DNA from: Cycas panzhihuaensis
Lineage: Eukaryota > Cycadophyta
Length of the DNA stretch: 64,000 nucleotides
Direction: 5' to 3'
Assembly: GCA_023213395.1 (NCBI GenBank)
Contig: CM041465.1
Location: forward strand, 58,411,741 to 58,475,740
Part shown: piece by piece, positions 1 to 10,192 of the stretch
Numbering within the stretch: the first letter of the stretch is position 1
How the letters are laid out: every line of letters starts with the position of its first letter
Notes under the pieces: model-generated
Seen by the model: only the letters and a program-made list of their open reading frames with translations
Databases searched by the model: none
What the model was told of the DNA's origin: nothing
Translations under genes and position numbers: made by a program

Positions 1-429
1 AGATCTACGTCTGGGTACATAACATTTCTTGGAATAACACCAATATCATGGAGATCTAGACGATAGAAGATAGTTGCAAATTCAACTACTGAAGTTGAAT
101 ACATTACTACTTCTGAGACTAGTAAGGAGGTGATATGGCTTAGAAAACTATTGGAAATATTAAATATCACCCAAATAAGTCCTATCAGCCTTCATGTGCC
201 TAATCAACCAGTAATTTATATGGCAAAAAAACTTATATTTCATGATCGTACTAAATACATAAGTATGAAAGTCCACAAGATTAGAGAACTTGTTCATGAT
301 GGCATAATTCAACTGGAATATTTCTCCATGGTAGATTAAGTGGCCAATATCTTCACCAAACAACTGCAAAAGGTGAAGTTTGAATAGTTCCGAAGGCATC
401 TCAGCCTTAGGGGCTCTATCTTTGACTAA
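1..429 (+). pseudogene. Copia C1 pol 3' end (RNase H), partial
   Basis: This is the C-terminal RNase H part of a Ty1/Copia polyprotein cut by the window edge. Reading frame 1 shows RSTSGYITFLG at the start, then TTEVEYITTSET, KEVIWLRKLL, IFHDRTKYISMKVHKIREL and VANIFTKQLQ, the usual Copia order to the polyprotein end. In-frame stops occur, for example TAA at 337-339 and TAG at 385-387, both at positions where this family has glutamine. The frame ends at TAA 427-429. The closest relative in the window is the RNase H of C2 (26451 to about 26960, minus strand), which shares RELVHDGIIQLEY. Family assignment is firm; the copy is dead. Confidence 0.93.
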
Positions 430-860
430 TTAGAGAAGATGGCGATAGGATAATCATACTCTATTCTCTTCATAAAAACCCCTTATGGGAATAAAAGAAT
501 AAGAGTAAGTCTCTACTCTATCCTATTTGTGAAAACCCCATGTGGGCATAGAAGGATAAGGGTTTTACTAGTTTTGAAAAATTAAAACTTGTGAAAACCT
601 AAAAGGGCATAGGGGATGACCAAATTATATATGGAAACTTAGCAGATTAAGCTGCACATTTAAGTTGCTTCACTATCAGGCTATATCAAAGAGCCACCTT
701 AGCCATTTTGATTTATAGAAAGGGCTATAGATCTTAGAAAGTCTGTGGGCTTTTATTCTCCATGAGGGTTTTCCCACAAAAGTATCATTTAGAATTTCAT
801 TGTAATAATGAGGCTCAAATGAAAACATCATAGAATAAATTTTCTCAAAAAAGACCTTCC
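430..860 (+). other. C1 untranslated region between pol and PPT
   Basis: Non-coding stretch between the pol stop and the polypurine tract. It holds three related blocks near 470, 530 and 590, each beginning with AAAACC and followed by a GGG-centred ATAAGG-type motif. The same blocks recur in the corresponding region of C2 (about 26280-26430, reverse strand), so they are a family character and not chance. Confidence 0.7.
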
Positions 861-876
861 ACCATTAAGGGGGTAT
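861..876 (+). other. Polypurine tract of C1
   Basis: ATTAAGGGGG directly upstream of an LTR beginning TGAAAG. The tract is nearly identical to that of C2 at 26018-26033 on the other strand. It would prime plus-strand DNA synthesis and marks the start of the 3' LTR. Confidence 0.85.
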
Positions 877-1149
877 TGAAAGAGGTTAATGCATCAAGGT
901 CATTTATATAGATTAATTACGTGACCTTAGAATATATTGTTAGCATTAATCTCTTAGTAAAATATACTTTATGTGTATTTAGATATAATTTTGGGTTGCT
1001 CACCCTCAATAATAGAAGGTGAAATCTCAAGGAGGGAGTCATTATTCATTCTCACCTCCAAGCTTACTCTCATATCTTATTTCATCTTCTTTTTTATTCT
1101 CCATTGCCATTGTGTGCATGTGAGTGATTTATTTCCTAGATCCATCCTT

Positions 1150-1152
<3 letters not shown>
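877..1152 (+). repeat. 3' LTR of Copia C1
   Basis: Begins TGAAAGAGGTTAATG immediately after the PPT and aligns loosely with the 298-bp C2 LTR, which begins TGAAATGGGTTAATA. Shared later words include CAAGGTCATT and GTGTGCATG/ATGTGCATT. The right end is placed where similarity stops, at the start of a TC repeat, so it is approximate. No TSD can be checked because the 5' end of the element lies outside the window. Confidence 0.7.

Positions 1153-1235
<83 letters not shown>
1153..1235. repeat. Compound microsatellite (TC)n(TA)n
   Basis: About 22 TC units to position 1197 are followed by about 19 TA units to 1235. It abuts the C1 LTR end, so it probably expanded at or next to the insertion boundary. 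Open frames crossing it are artefacts. Confidence 0.97.
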
Positions 1236-1237
<2 letters not shown>

Positions 1238-1960
1238 GTATTTTATGTACATCCCATATCTTCAAATACAAAGATCATACATAGGATCAACCATTCTAAT
1301 TGATAAGATTTTTGGTTTAGGCTAGCTACTTTCTACCCATTTGATCATTTATGAATAGTAGTGGGTCTTAACATTTAGCCTTCTTTCTATCATTTAGATT
1401 CCTTACACTATAATTCTATTAAAATGAACATGTAGTTAATTGTTCACTTAGCCTATTTTCTAACAAGTAATTCTTTGCTCTATTATTGGTTAAAATTTCA
1501 TGAGCTTGGCTTTTCCCCTAACTTAATATGATTTTAGTTAATAAGACATAATTTTTGAATGGTTTCTTTATCCAATCTAAATTTATTAACTTTTCCCATA
1601 TAATTTATCCCCACAACATATTTTCCCTACATGCCTACATTCCCTCCATTAATTAGTTCTCCCCCATACTTTATCTTTAGAAGACCTTTACTAAATACTT
1701 ATACTTATATATAATTATATGTATTTTATATTATTGTTATTCCTTATATGCTTACATTCTTGAACACCTTGTAGACCATTTTTTTTAACTTATTTGGAAG
1801 GTATAATCTTGCAAGATAATATCTTGGCAATCATACTAAGGACTTTAATTAGCTTTTCATTTTTCTTTGTTCTTTTTTTAAGAAATATAATTGTGTAAAA
1901 AATCTATATTTTTCATGATTTTATTTTAGTCATAAAAGTTTATCAAGTTATTAACAAAAA
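1236..1960. other. AT-rich sequence without recognised content
   Basis: Strongly AT-rich DNA with many stops in every frame and no motif I recognise. The 5' LTR of the following Gypsy element G1 should lie here, but I found no convincing TG...CA boundaries or matching 3' copy. Confidence 0.5.
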
Positions 1961-2109
1961 CTTATATGCACCAAGTTAAAGCTCAAGGTATAGAGGAGGA
2001 ATCCTTGCATTCTCCTAGGAAAAGAAGGTGGAGGCCAAAGTAGACTTAACCTAAAGATATAGATAAAGTAGTGATAAAGGAATAATAAGACCCAGAATAA
2101 TGTAGGCCT

Positions 2110-2690
2110 CAAAAGAAACTATTACCTCATAAATGGATAATGATTAGTTGGAATTGAAGGGTGATCTAGATGAGGTACCTGATAAAGCCTATGATGCTTA
2201 TGCAAAGTTTTAAGGTGATGGGAGAATCATAGGTGAATAACATTTAATAAAATTTTCATTAATATGCAAAATGTTCAATATTATATTTGCAAATGTTATT
2301 GTCAAACTTTTTGTTCATACTGTATAGTGTGAAGCTGCTACTTGGTCTGAATCTTTACCTTCATATAGAATTACTAATTGGAATTTTTTAATGGAATGCT
2401 TCAACCCAAAGAACTCAGGTAAGAAAACATCAATCACTTTGGTCAAATAATTGTTAAATATAAAAGGGGAAACTAAAGGAAGCATAGAAGACTATGTCTA
2501 TAGATTTTATACTACTCTTTAAGTTATACCAAATAATTGTCACCTAACACCAACTCTATAAATAGAATGATTAGACCTATATATTAGGATTCTAGTTCAT
2601 TTTAGAGAACCTAGGGGCATCCAAGCTACTCAAATAACTACCTTGGAGATTAAGGAAATTTTAAAAAGGATAGGAAGGATCAAGTCTCCC
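2110..2690 (+). pseudogene. G1 gag remnant
   Basis: Degraded capsid-type Gag. One frame reads GDLDEVPDKAYDAYAKF near 2160-2212 and another ATWSESLPSYRITNWNFL followed by MECFNPKN near 2340-2415, matching the Gypsy Gag core in which a tryptophan-containing helix precedes a phenylalanine and KFNP-like motif. The next segment, SIEDYVYRFYTTL, fits the following Gag helix. Several stops and at least one frame change interrupt it. No zinc knuckle is recognised downstream. It would form the nucleoprotein particle; it cannot be functional now. Confidence 0.65.
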
Positions 2691-3820
2691 TCCTTACTCC
2701 TATACAGGGGCTAAATCTCAAATCCAAATTTTGATTAAGAAGCCAAATAATAAAGTTCAGTTATGGAAGAAACAAGTTAATGATCAAAGTTTTGGAAAAC
2801 TAAGCATGATAAAAACACCAAAAGAAGAACCCTCTTAAATAAATAACAAATTTAGAGAAATTTTCCCTTATCTAACAGAATAATAAGATTTTTATTATGT
2901 AGAATTATTAAGTAAATAAGGCTTGAATAAGAAGTCCTTTACATTAATAATGGTATTTAATAACTTCAAAGGAAACATAGTCATCTATATAGGAGGTGAT
3001 AATCAAGAAGCTAATTACAATTATATGGATTTTTCATAAATACTAGGGCTTAATTAGCTCAATAAAGGGGTAGAATGCTTTAAATAATCCCTAAACAAGA
3101 CTTTTCAAAAAGATATCATCAATAGTGTTGTTAGTTCCCTATAAATCTAAGACAAATGTAAGAACATACAATCTTTTAATGTGAATCAATCCTTAAAACT
3201 TTCCATTATTGTCCCTTCAAATACTATCTTGAGGTATGCCATATTATGTTTTTTTTTAAAATATTTTATTAATTTGAGTTTATATCAAGTCATGTAGCTT
3301 TTAGAGCAAAAAGAAAATGTTATCAAGGATTTGGGCTTTAAAGAACATTAGGTTAATGTTGTCACTAATGCCAAAATAGTGGATGATGCTACTCTTCTAA
3401 TGAAGAGAAAGATACCTCTTTTTATATGAAGAGAAAGATACCTCTTTTTATACTCACAATGGCTTAAGGACCATAAATAATGAAGTAGTCATCATAATAT
3501 GGGAAATTAAACACTTAATAGTGTAGTTAACCACCATTCTAAAAATATCTATTATCATTATAATAATGGTAGTTGACACACCACCATCCTATAGTATGTT
3601 TTTATGAATAGAATAGCCCTACAAAATAAAGGTATCCACTATTATTAGAATGTCCAACATCACTTTTCCACTAGGGAGAGATCTAATTGCTTTACTTAGA
3701 GAAGAAAGATATCAAGAACATGTATGAAGTAAATAAACAGCTAGGTTGCAAGCTCTTTCAATTCTAATGAGATTGGCACTTATATTATTTTGCCTATAAA
3801 TGATATTAAATTGCTAATTA
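2691..3820 (+). other. G1 segment where protease is expected; not recognised
   Basis: Between the gag remnant and the archaeal-type RNase H. Short open pieces such as AFRAKRKCYQGF occur but no aspartic protease D-T/S-G motif could be placed. Stops are dense in all frames. It contains an exact 26-bp tandem duplication, listed separately. Confidence 0.4.
3401..3452. repeat. Exact 26-bp tandem duplication
   Basis: The unit TGAAGAGAAAGATACCTCTT plus TTTATA occurs at 3401-3426 and again at 3427-3452 with no mismatch. Lying in very decayed sequence, it must be a young local slippage event compared with its surroundings. Confidence 0.95.
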
Positions 3821-4560
3821 TTGAATAAGAAATATATTATGCTAAACAAATGGGTAAAGACCATATTTAAGCACTTCTTTTGTAATGAAACTAAATCTAG
3901 AAATGGTGCACGAGCAAGAAATTCCCTTTACACTCCAAATGAGTGGGTATATACTATTTCTTATAGACTTTATTTTGGTTGCACCAATATTGTTATAGAA
4001 TATGAAGCTTTAGTCCTATGTTTTCAAAAAGCCCCATTATTGAAATCAAATCCTTATAAGTTTAGAGGGATTTAGAGCTTGTAATTAATCAAGTTAAATA
4101 ATCTTATTTTTCTAAGAATGTTAGACTAAAAAGTTACAAACATCAGGTATATGACTTTATGGAATAATTCAAAGGTTTTAATCTATAACATATACTTAGA
4201 GGTTAGAATTAGCTTATAAATTCTTTAGTTGTCATAGCCTTACTCTACATGGAAAACCAACATATAATATATACTTAGAAAATAGTAGAGATCTTAACTA
4301 GAGATTTTGTCCCTAATAACATAGATTATTAGTAGATCTTTAAAGATGATGATTAGATCTTACATTTCTCATATGGAGCCAAAGAGTTTTAAGGGATGAC
4401 TATGGAAGAAACTATAACAAATTAAGTGGAGGTTATCATGGGGGAACCTAACCATGAAGATATAGGCAATGATAGATCTAATAAGGCCTTAAAGTATCTA
4501 GTCATCCTTAAGGAAATGTTTGATCATTCTAATTCAATGGTCAAGGGGACCATTAAAAGA
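3821..4560 (+). pseudogene. G1 archaeal-type RNase H and connector
   Basis: Remnant of the second RNase H carried by Tat-type Gypsy elements. Visible motifs are GARARNSLYTPNEWVYTISY, CTNIVIEYEAL (catalytic glutamate region) and, after a one-base frame change near 4070, DLELVINQVK (catalytic aspartate region) and RLKSYKHQVYDFME. A connector follows with ILHFSYGAKEF and ITN-VEVIMGEPNHED. The last catalytic acid region reads NSLVVIA, so the expected aspartate is lost. It lies upstream of RT, not between the Gypsy RNase H and integrase. The motif series makes the family assignment good despite many TAG and TAA stops. Confidence 0.75.
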
Positions 4561-5129
4561 AAAAAAATTAATTAATGCAAAAGGATATAGGGTGCAACAT
4601 TGCCAAATAAACCATAGGGCTAAGATGTCGACTATGAGGTGAGTAGTTGAGATGACCAGGAGAGGATTATTATTAAGGGGGACTCCCTAAATGTAATAAA
4701 TATGCTTAGGGAGGAGGTTGCTCCTGATTGGAAATCAACAACTATAATTAAAGATACTAAAAAAACTCTTAGGAGCATAGATGAGGTGAGGATTTCTCAC
4801 ACGTATAGAGAAGGGAATGGATCTACTTATAGACTAGCTAATTAGGATGTATCATACTAGAGAAACTACGTATGGAAAGAGGATTTTCCTGAGAAGGTTT
4901 TGAGTTAAGTGAAGGAGGATTTGAATTCCTTAATGGAGGATTAGAGCTAGCCACTAGGCTTGTTGTGGCAAGAGGGGGATATGGGTTTATAACTATTTGA
5001 AGGATAGTTAGGCTATGGGATTATCATGGTAGTTTTGATAGCCAACAAGGTAGCTTTGTAAAAAGTCTTAGGGCCCTGTAAACCCCTTCAGTTATACCAT
5101 ACTAAAAAAAAAGATATAGGGTGCAACAT
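4561..5129 (+). other. G1 acidic connector before RT
   Basis: Mostly unassigned. One frame reads DSLNVINMLREEVAPDW and RSIDEVRISHTYREGNG with scattered stops, which fits the charged linker Tat-like polyproteins have between RNase H and RT. No catalytic motif is seen. It ends at an AAAAAAAAAG tract near 5104. Confidence 0.4.
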
Positions 5130-5596
5130 TAGCATAGATGAGTAGCCTAAGGTCATTTGTATTAGGCAATCCTATAGCATAAAATAAAGATAAGTTATTT
5201 TACTACTTTGAAAGGAGCATTATGACATCTTTACATGGGGTTATGAAGATTTAAAAGTCTTTAAAACTAAAGTTATATAATATTCCACATCCCTATGAGT
5301 TGAGGCCAAATCTATAAAGTAAAAATAAAGGCTAGTTAGGAGAAAAGTTTGAAAATGCATAAATTAGATATTAAATACTTCTCATTAAATACTTTAGTTA
5401 TGTAGTTAATATGATCTTGATAAGAAAGAAGAATGGAGATATTAGTCTTTATGTTATTTTATGTAATCTAAAGAGAGAATATTTAAAAACAACTATCCAT
5501 TTCCTAAAATAAATTAGGTTAAATAATTTTAGGAATTGTAATGGCATCCTTGATTGATGTATTTTTAGGATATAATCAAATCAAGATAGTAGAAAA
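5130..5596 (+). pseudogene. G1 reverse transcriptase, piece 1
   Basis: N-terminal part of a Gypsy RT. HYDIFTWGYEDLKVF matches the DVFAWSYEDL box that opens Tat-like RT domains. It is followed by a KQR-type motif, RKKNGDISLYVIL (the V-R-K-x-x-G-x-x-R-L-C-V-D-F region) and the remains of the L-D-G-F-S-G-Y-N-Q-I box near 5550-5585. The frame is broken at 5597 by insertion of N1 and resumes at 9713 after it. Stops replace several glutamine and tryptophan codons. Confidence 0.78.
5592..5596. repeat. TSD of N1 (left)
   Basis: GAAAA, repeated exactly at 9713-9717 on the other side of N1. Five bases is the usual duplication for LTR retrotransposon integrases. Confidence 0.9.
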
Positions 5597-5918
5597 TAAA
5601 GGTGATTAATGAAGAGTAGAATGGAGTAGGAAATAAAAACAACTTAATCCATAATGTAAATCATACATAAATATTCTTGTATTAATCCATGATTGCTCAA
5701 AGTACATCAAATATCCTTGATAAGGTGGTGTTGATGAACACTAGGGGTATTAACCCCAAAGTATATATTTTGGGAGGAGGGTGGGAGCCCTCCTCAACCT
5801 GAACTCAAATTATTATAAAATAATACACAGCATTAAAAATAAACTTACCTAACCTACCATTGAAGCTTGTGCATTGCATATTCCAATGTGGGGTTATGTG
5901 ATAAGCATTAACCTAACA
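5597..5918 (-). repeat. 3' LTR of N1
   Basis: 322 bp, the same length as the partner at 9391-9712. On the minus strand it begins TGTTAGGTTAATGCTTATCA and ends CACCTTTA, where the last dinucleotide CA has become TA. Shared core words include TTTTGGGAGGAGGGTGGGAG. Confidence 0.93.
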
Positions 5919-5935
5919 TTCTCCTCCTTAATAGT
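5919..5935 (-). other. Polypurine tract of N1
   Basis: On the minus strand CTATTAAGGAGGAGAA sits directly before the 3' LTR start TGTTAGG. Confidence 0.85.
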
Positions 5936-6043
5936 TATCACATACATCTTTATCTTCTCTTTGAACTTGTGATACATGTACTTGAAGAAGACTTTGAATA
6001 TTTGTCCTTTAACTTTATCATCATTCATGAAGTGGTTATTAAC

Positions 6044-6619
6044 TCACCTTATCATCCTTTCAGTAAAGTGTGTTTCTTTAATATTATTTAGTTTAAATGT
6101 CTTCCAAGTAGTTGTAGCTTGATTTGAATGAGTAGAGGTGACTTTGTTATGATCTTTATCTTTTACTTTAGTCAAGTCCAAGGTACATATCATCTCACCA
6201 AATACAACATTAGAGTCATTAATTTTATTCAAATCTATACCAGTACAATCAACATTCATCTTTTCATCAAAATACCCGTGCTCTAATATCTGCTTCACAA
6301 GAAAAACATCATTAATGTAGTTAGTAATATTACATTCCAAGGTATCTCCCCCATAAATCAATGTTAAGGTGTCCTATACAGATTTGGATATGGTCATTTT
6401 ACAAACACTAGAAAATACATTGTCATCTATGGTATAAAACAATATGGCTAAGGCCTCATTATCCGTTTTTATATCTTCTTTAATATTTGGTTCATATCTA
6501 TCTTTTACATATTTCCAAATGTCATTTGTAATAAAGTATGTTTTTATTATGTTACTCCATAGTTGAAAATCATATCCATCAAATATAGGGAATCTTATTT
6601 TACTTAGATTCATTTCCAT
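6044..6619 (-). pseudogene. N1 gag (DUF4219/UBN2-like)
   Basis: About 190 codons in a single frame with one internal TAG (6371-6373) where the homologue in N2 has tryptophan. It starts MEMNLSKIRFPIFDGYDF, the F-x-G-x-(D/N)-(Y/F)-x-x-W opening of Copia-type Gag proteins, and continues with a helical region ending TLTLIYGGDTLECN. The second half, including MNVDCTGIDLNKINDSNVVF, aligns with the second half of the N2 Gag. The protein would package element RNA into particles. No zinc knuckle is visible and nothing of pol follows: the frame closes about 125 bases before the PPT. Identification as Gag is good; the exact family name is from memory. Confidence 0.82.
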
Positions 6620-9375
6620 TGTATAAAGGATTTTAGTACATGATCAAAAGTGTGATTTTTAAGGAATAAATAAGAAGACTAATTCTCAAATGAATAAATA
6701 ACTTGAAGTAAGCAATACTTATATATCAATACACTATGAAAAATAAAGTAAATGATCAAGATATTCCTTCTTAATAAACCAAAATAGATGCTAATATGTA
6801 AGCCAATATCTTTCAAATTGAATATGAAGTACACAAGAAACTATATACACCTTCTATAGGTGAAGTAATGAATCCATGAATCTTCTAATATTTGAATGTC
6901 CTTAAATCAAGAATGTTAAGTGAACCTTTGATGCATAAAATAAACAAGAAAAGACTTGTAATTATGTCTTTGCTATGCACTTTTCAAAAAATATGACTTT
7001 AGAATAAATAAGAAATCTTCTTTGACTAATTAACCAATGAACTTTAAGATGTATGAAGATTATTACAAATATTCTTTGAAATAAAATGAACAAATGACAA
7101 GAAACTCCTTTGTAAGTTTATAAGCAAACTAGGTATGACCTTTCTTGCAAATCAAATAAGGCCTTTAACCATGAAAATTTGAAATAAAACTACCTTTGAT
7201 GATGAAAAAATAGAGAAGATCAATAAGATTCTTTAACTAAGCTTGAATTCTCAAAAAATAAAGAGTAGCTTGAGCAAAAGAAATGACCTTTTTCAATGCA
7301 AAAATGGGTAGTTATTCCTTTGAAAATATTAAAAATAAGAAGTTGAAGTGTACTTTTTCTTTTGATGATAGAAATACTTGAAAGAAGATAAGTTTCTTAT
7401 AGAAAATGAACAACCATAATGTAAAGAAGTAACCGTTTGATTAAATAGCTCCTCTTAGCTTGAAGTGTTGAAGAACTAGCTTCTTTCTATATAAAGGAAC
7501 TTGAAAAATGCAAACAAGAGATGATAAAAGCTTCAAGAATGACCTGTTAGCAATCAATAAATCAGCTGTAACCTCTTGAGATCATATAATATATGGAAAG
7601 TTATATAATGTTATCGATAAGGATTAAATAAGGAGATAAAAATAAGTTACTTCAAAAACCTACTAAATGAATTTAAAACTAAATAAAATCTATGCTAAAT
7701 TGAAGAATATCAAATTTACTTTCCAATAGATTCAACTGTTTAGAAAACTGACTTTTGTAGCTCAAGATTTTAATTAATAAGTGCAAGGACCTCTTTATGG
7801 GCTTAAAGTGGTGCTACAAGACTAAAATATTATAAAACCAAAATATAACCTTATAAGAAGTATAAAGAGAGTTCACTTACAGATAGAAAACCTTTAGATC
7901 TAATTTATTTTAAAAGAAACTTGAAGGAAAGCTTCTAAAAAAGCTTATTAGTGAGCAGTTATGCTTGATACAATATCTTAAATTCAACAGCTTATTACAA
8001 CTATAAAAAGACTTCAAAATGCTTAAGAGATTATATTAGTATGAAAAGATCTAAGTCAACTTTTTGGTAAAGCTGATAGATTAGAAAACGGATTCTAAAC
8101 AAGAAAGATATAGCGAAAATGGTAAAGTGACCTCTTTGTGTTTAATAAACCACAAGCTAAAAATGAGATGGCTTTAGATCATTAAAAACTAGTCAAATTT
8201 GATCCAAAACTAGAAAATGACTAGTTTATAGTGTAGCTCTTGAAATTATGGTCATAACAAAACTAGCTTTGTCAAAAACTGGTACTCCAGTGAGATGTTA
8301 GAACTAAAAATGTACCAGTTGCCCTTTAGAAGAAAAATAAATTAAAAAAATAAAAAGGAAAATTGTTATAAAGTTAAGTTATCCCATCTAACTCAATGCT
8401 TTAGGTCACATGGGGGTCACAGGACCAGGGGCTAAGGCCTAAAGGGGGCTTATCACCTTAACAAAGGATTTTAAAGTTTATTAACATCGCTAAAATTTTT
8501 ATAAACTTTAATAGTAACAATAATCAAAGGATTATAACATCGAATATGCAACAAGTTTGGGACGTAACTAGAGGCTAAAAAGCCAATCAAAGTGATTGAT
8601 CCTCCACATGAAATGAGACGCAAATAGAGGGTGGCTAATCCACCACTCAAATTAGGCTAGAAACACGCAATAAAAAGCAATGAAAAAGAATGTATATTAT
8701 ATGAAAAAAGACAACCGGCACAATGCAAACAGAGCACGACGAGTAAAGGTTATCCAAACAAAGAGAAATGGCCTTTGCCAATCATGGATTATGCCAGAGT
8801 GGATACATAGGGAGTGCCCGAGTAGTGCAAATAGGATCCAACAAAAAATTTTCAAAAATATTTGTAGAAATCAAAGGAAAAACATTGAAAAACTTAAAAA
8901 ATAGAGCTGAGGTAACTCAGGTGGTCAGATCTCCCCACAGAAGAGATAGGTTGTCACCAAATTTTAGGAGCAACTAGATGTCTAGGATAACTAGACACTA
9001 GTAAATTTTCATGCCAAACTGAGGTTTTTAGAGTGAGAACAAAGTCATTGAGAGAAATAGGTTCTAAATGGGAAGCTGAGATTCAGAGAGAGATTTCTCT
9101 TAGTACAAGCAATGAAATCACAAATGGATTTCACCACTGGCTATAGGATTTGATTATAATCGTAATGAGTAGTCATATGAAGTAGTTTTGATCAAAGACT
9201 AAGAAGCTGGAACTGATTGAAATCGATTGAACGGTGGGGGTAACATATGAAAAAAATATAAATGAAAAAATCAAATATATAAACAACAATTTTATAAAGT
9301 TGAACTTTAATATATCAAAAATTATTTACATAATAAAAATAAATGGAGAATGAGTCATGAAGCTTGTGAAGATTT
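6620..9375 (-). other. N1 leader between PBS and gag
   Basis: About 2.75 kb of A-rich, stop-dense DNA. No RT, integrase or protease motif was found on either strand; the short open frames near 8680-8980 show no recognisable domain. A very long untranslated leader is shared with N2 and N3. It could hold packaging signals, but none is demonstrable here. Confidence 0.6.
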
Positions 9376-9388
9376 GGATTTGATACCA
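9376..9388 (-). other. PBS of N1
   Basis: On the minus strand TGGTATCAAATCC, two bases from the 5' LTR. It matches the initiator-tRNA-Met site TGGTATCAGAGCC except at two G-to-A or G-to-T positions. Confidence 0.8.
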
Positions 9389-9390
9389 TA

Positions 9391-9712
9391 TGAAGGTGAT
9401 TAATAGAGAGAAGAGTGGAGCAGGAAACAAAAATAACTCAAACCATAGTGTAAATCATATGCAAATATTCTTGTATTAATCTATGATTACTCAAAGTACA
9501 TCAAATATCCTTGATAAGGTGGTTTTGATGAACACTTGGGGTATTAAACCCAAAGTATATATTTTGGGAGGAGGGTGGGAGCCCTCCTCAACCTGAATTC
9601 AAATAATTATAAAATAATGAATAATATTAAAAATAAACTTACCTAGCCTACCATTGAAGCTTGTGCATTGCATATTCCAATGTGGGGTCATGTGATAAGC
9701 ATTAACCCAACA
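9391..9712 (-). repeat. 5' LTR of N1
   Basis: 322 bp. On the minus strand it runs from TGTTGGGTTAATGCTTATCA to CACCTTCA, with intact TG...CA ends. The GAAAA TSD follows at 9713. Confidence 0.95.
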
Positions 9713-9846
9713 GAAAAAGATCAAAGGAAGATTTCCATCACTACTTTTTAGGGAATCTTTATATACAAGATGATATCATTTATATTAATAAATGCAGGCA
9801 CTACTTTTTAGAGAGCTATACATGAAACATTCAAAAGCTTAATTAG
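9713..9846 (+). pseudogene. G1 reverse transcriptase, piece 2
   Basis: A 134-bp island of Gypsy RT left between N1 and N2. It reads KISITTF-GIFIYKMISF, then LINAGTTF-RAIHETFKSLI, matching the T-x-W-G-T-F-x-Y-x-x-M-P-F-G-L-x-N-A-G-A-T-F-Q-R box. It continues piece 1 and is continued by piece 3 at 14702. The TAG stops sit where tryptophan and glutamine are expected. Confidence 0.85.
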
Positions 9847-10178
9847 TGTTGGGATTAATGCTTATTACCCCACTCCCACCTTTTGCACATATGAGCATAC
9901 ACATGTTAAGGTAAGTTAGGGAAGGTTAGTGTTAACTTGAGTTAAGTATTATTTTAATATTATTTAAATTTTAGAGGTTGAGGAGGTTTTGCTCCCCCCT
10001 CAAACTATATATTTTCTGGGTTGACTAACCTTGGTGTTTTTTAACACCACTAACAATTGGACATTTGATGTACCTTCAACAATGGCTTAATCAAAATAAC
10101 ATTTGTTTATGTTTTTCTCAATATGGATTGATGTACATACCTCCTCCACTCTACAGTCCTTGTATTATTTTTCCAATA
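9847..10178 (+). repeat. 5' LTR of N2
   Basis: 332 bp from TGTTGGGATTAATGC to TTTTTCCAATA. The final CA has become TA, as shown by the CCAACA end of the other LTR. The PBS follows after two bases. Confidence 0.95.
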
Positions 10179-10180
10179 TA

Positions 10181-10192
10181 TGGTATCAGAGC
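10181..10192 (+). other. PBS of N2
   Basis: TGGTATCAGAGC, perfectly complementary to the 3' end of plant initiator tRNA-Met, which would prime minus-strand synthesis. Confidence 0.95.

Larger units (their letters stand above)
5597..9712 (-). mobile_element. N1: gag-only LTR retrotransposon in G1 RT
   Basis: A 4116-bp element with 322-bp LTRs at both ends, exact GAAAA TSDs, a polypurine tract, an initiator-Met-type PBS and one coding remnant of the Gag family. There is no protease, integrase or RT anywhere inside. The gag lies close to the 3' LTR behind a leader of about 2.75 kb. The layout matches non-autonomous elements of the TR-GAG kind, which would need enzymes from a Copia partner. Its Gag is homologous to that of N2. 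LTR identity looks around 90 percent by eye, so it is not recent. Confidence 0.9.

Noticed and set aside
973-1284. Open frames on both strands across 1150-1235
   Set aside because: They encode only Ser-Leu, Tyr-Ile or Arg-Glu dipeptide runs from the TC/TA microsatellite.
8680-8977. Overlapping plus-strand frames of 74 and 69 residues
   Set aside because: Inside the N1 leader on the strand opposite to the element; basic, low-complexity and without family match.
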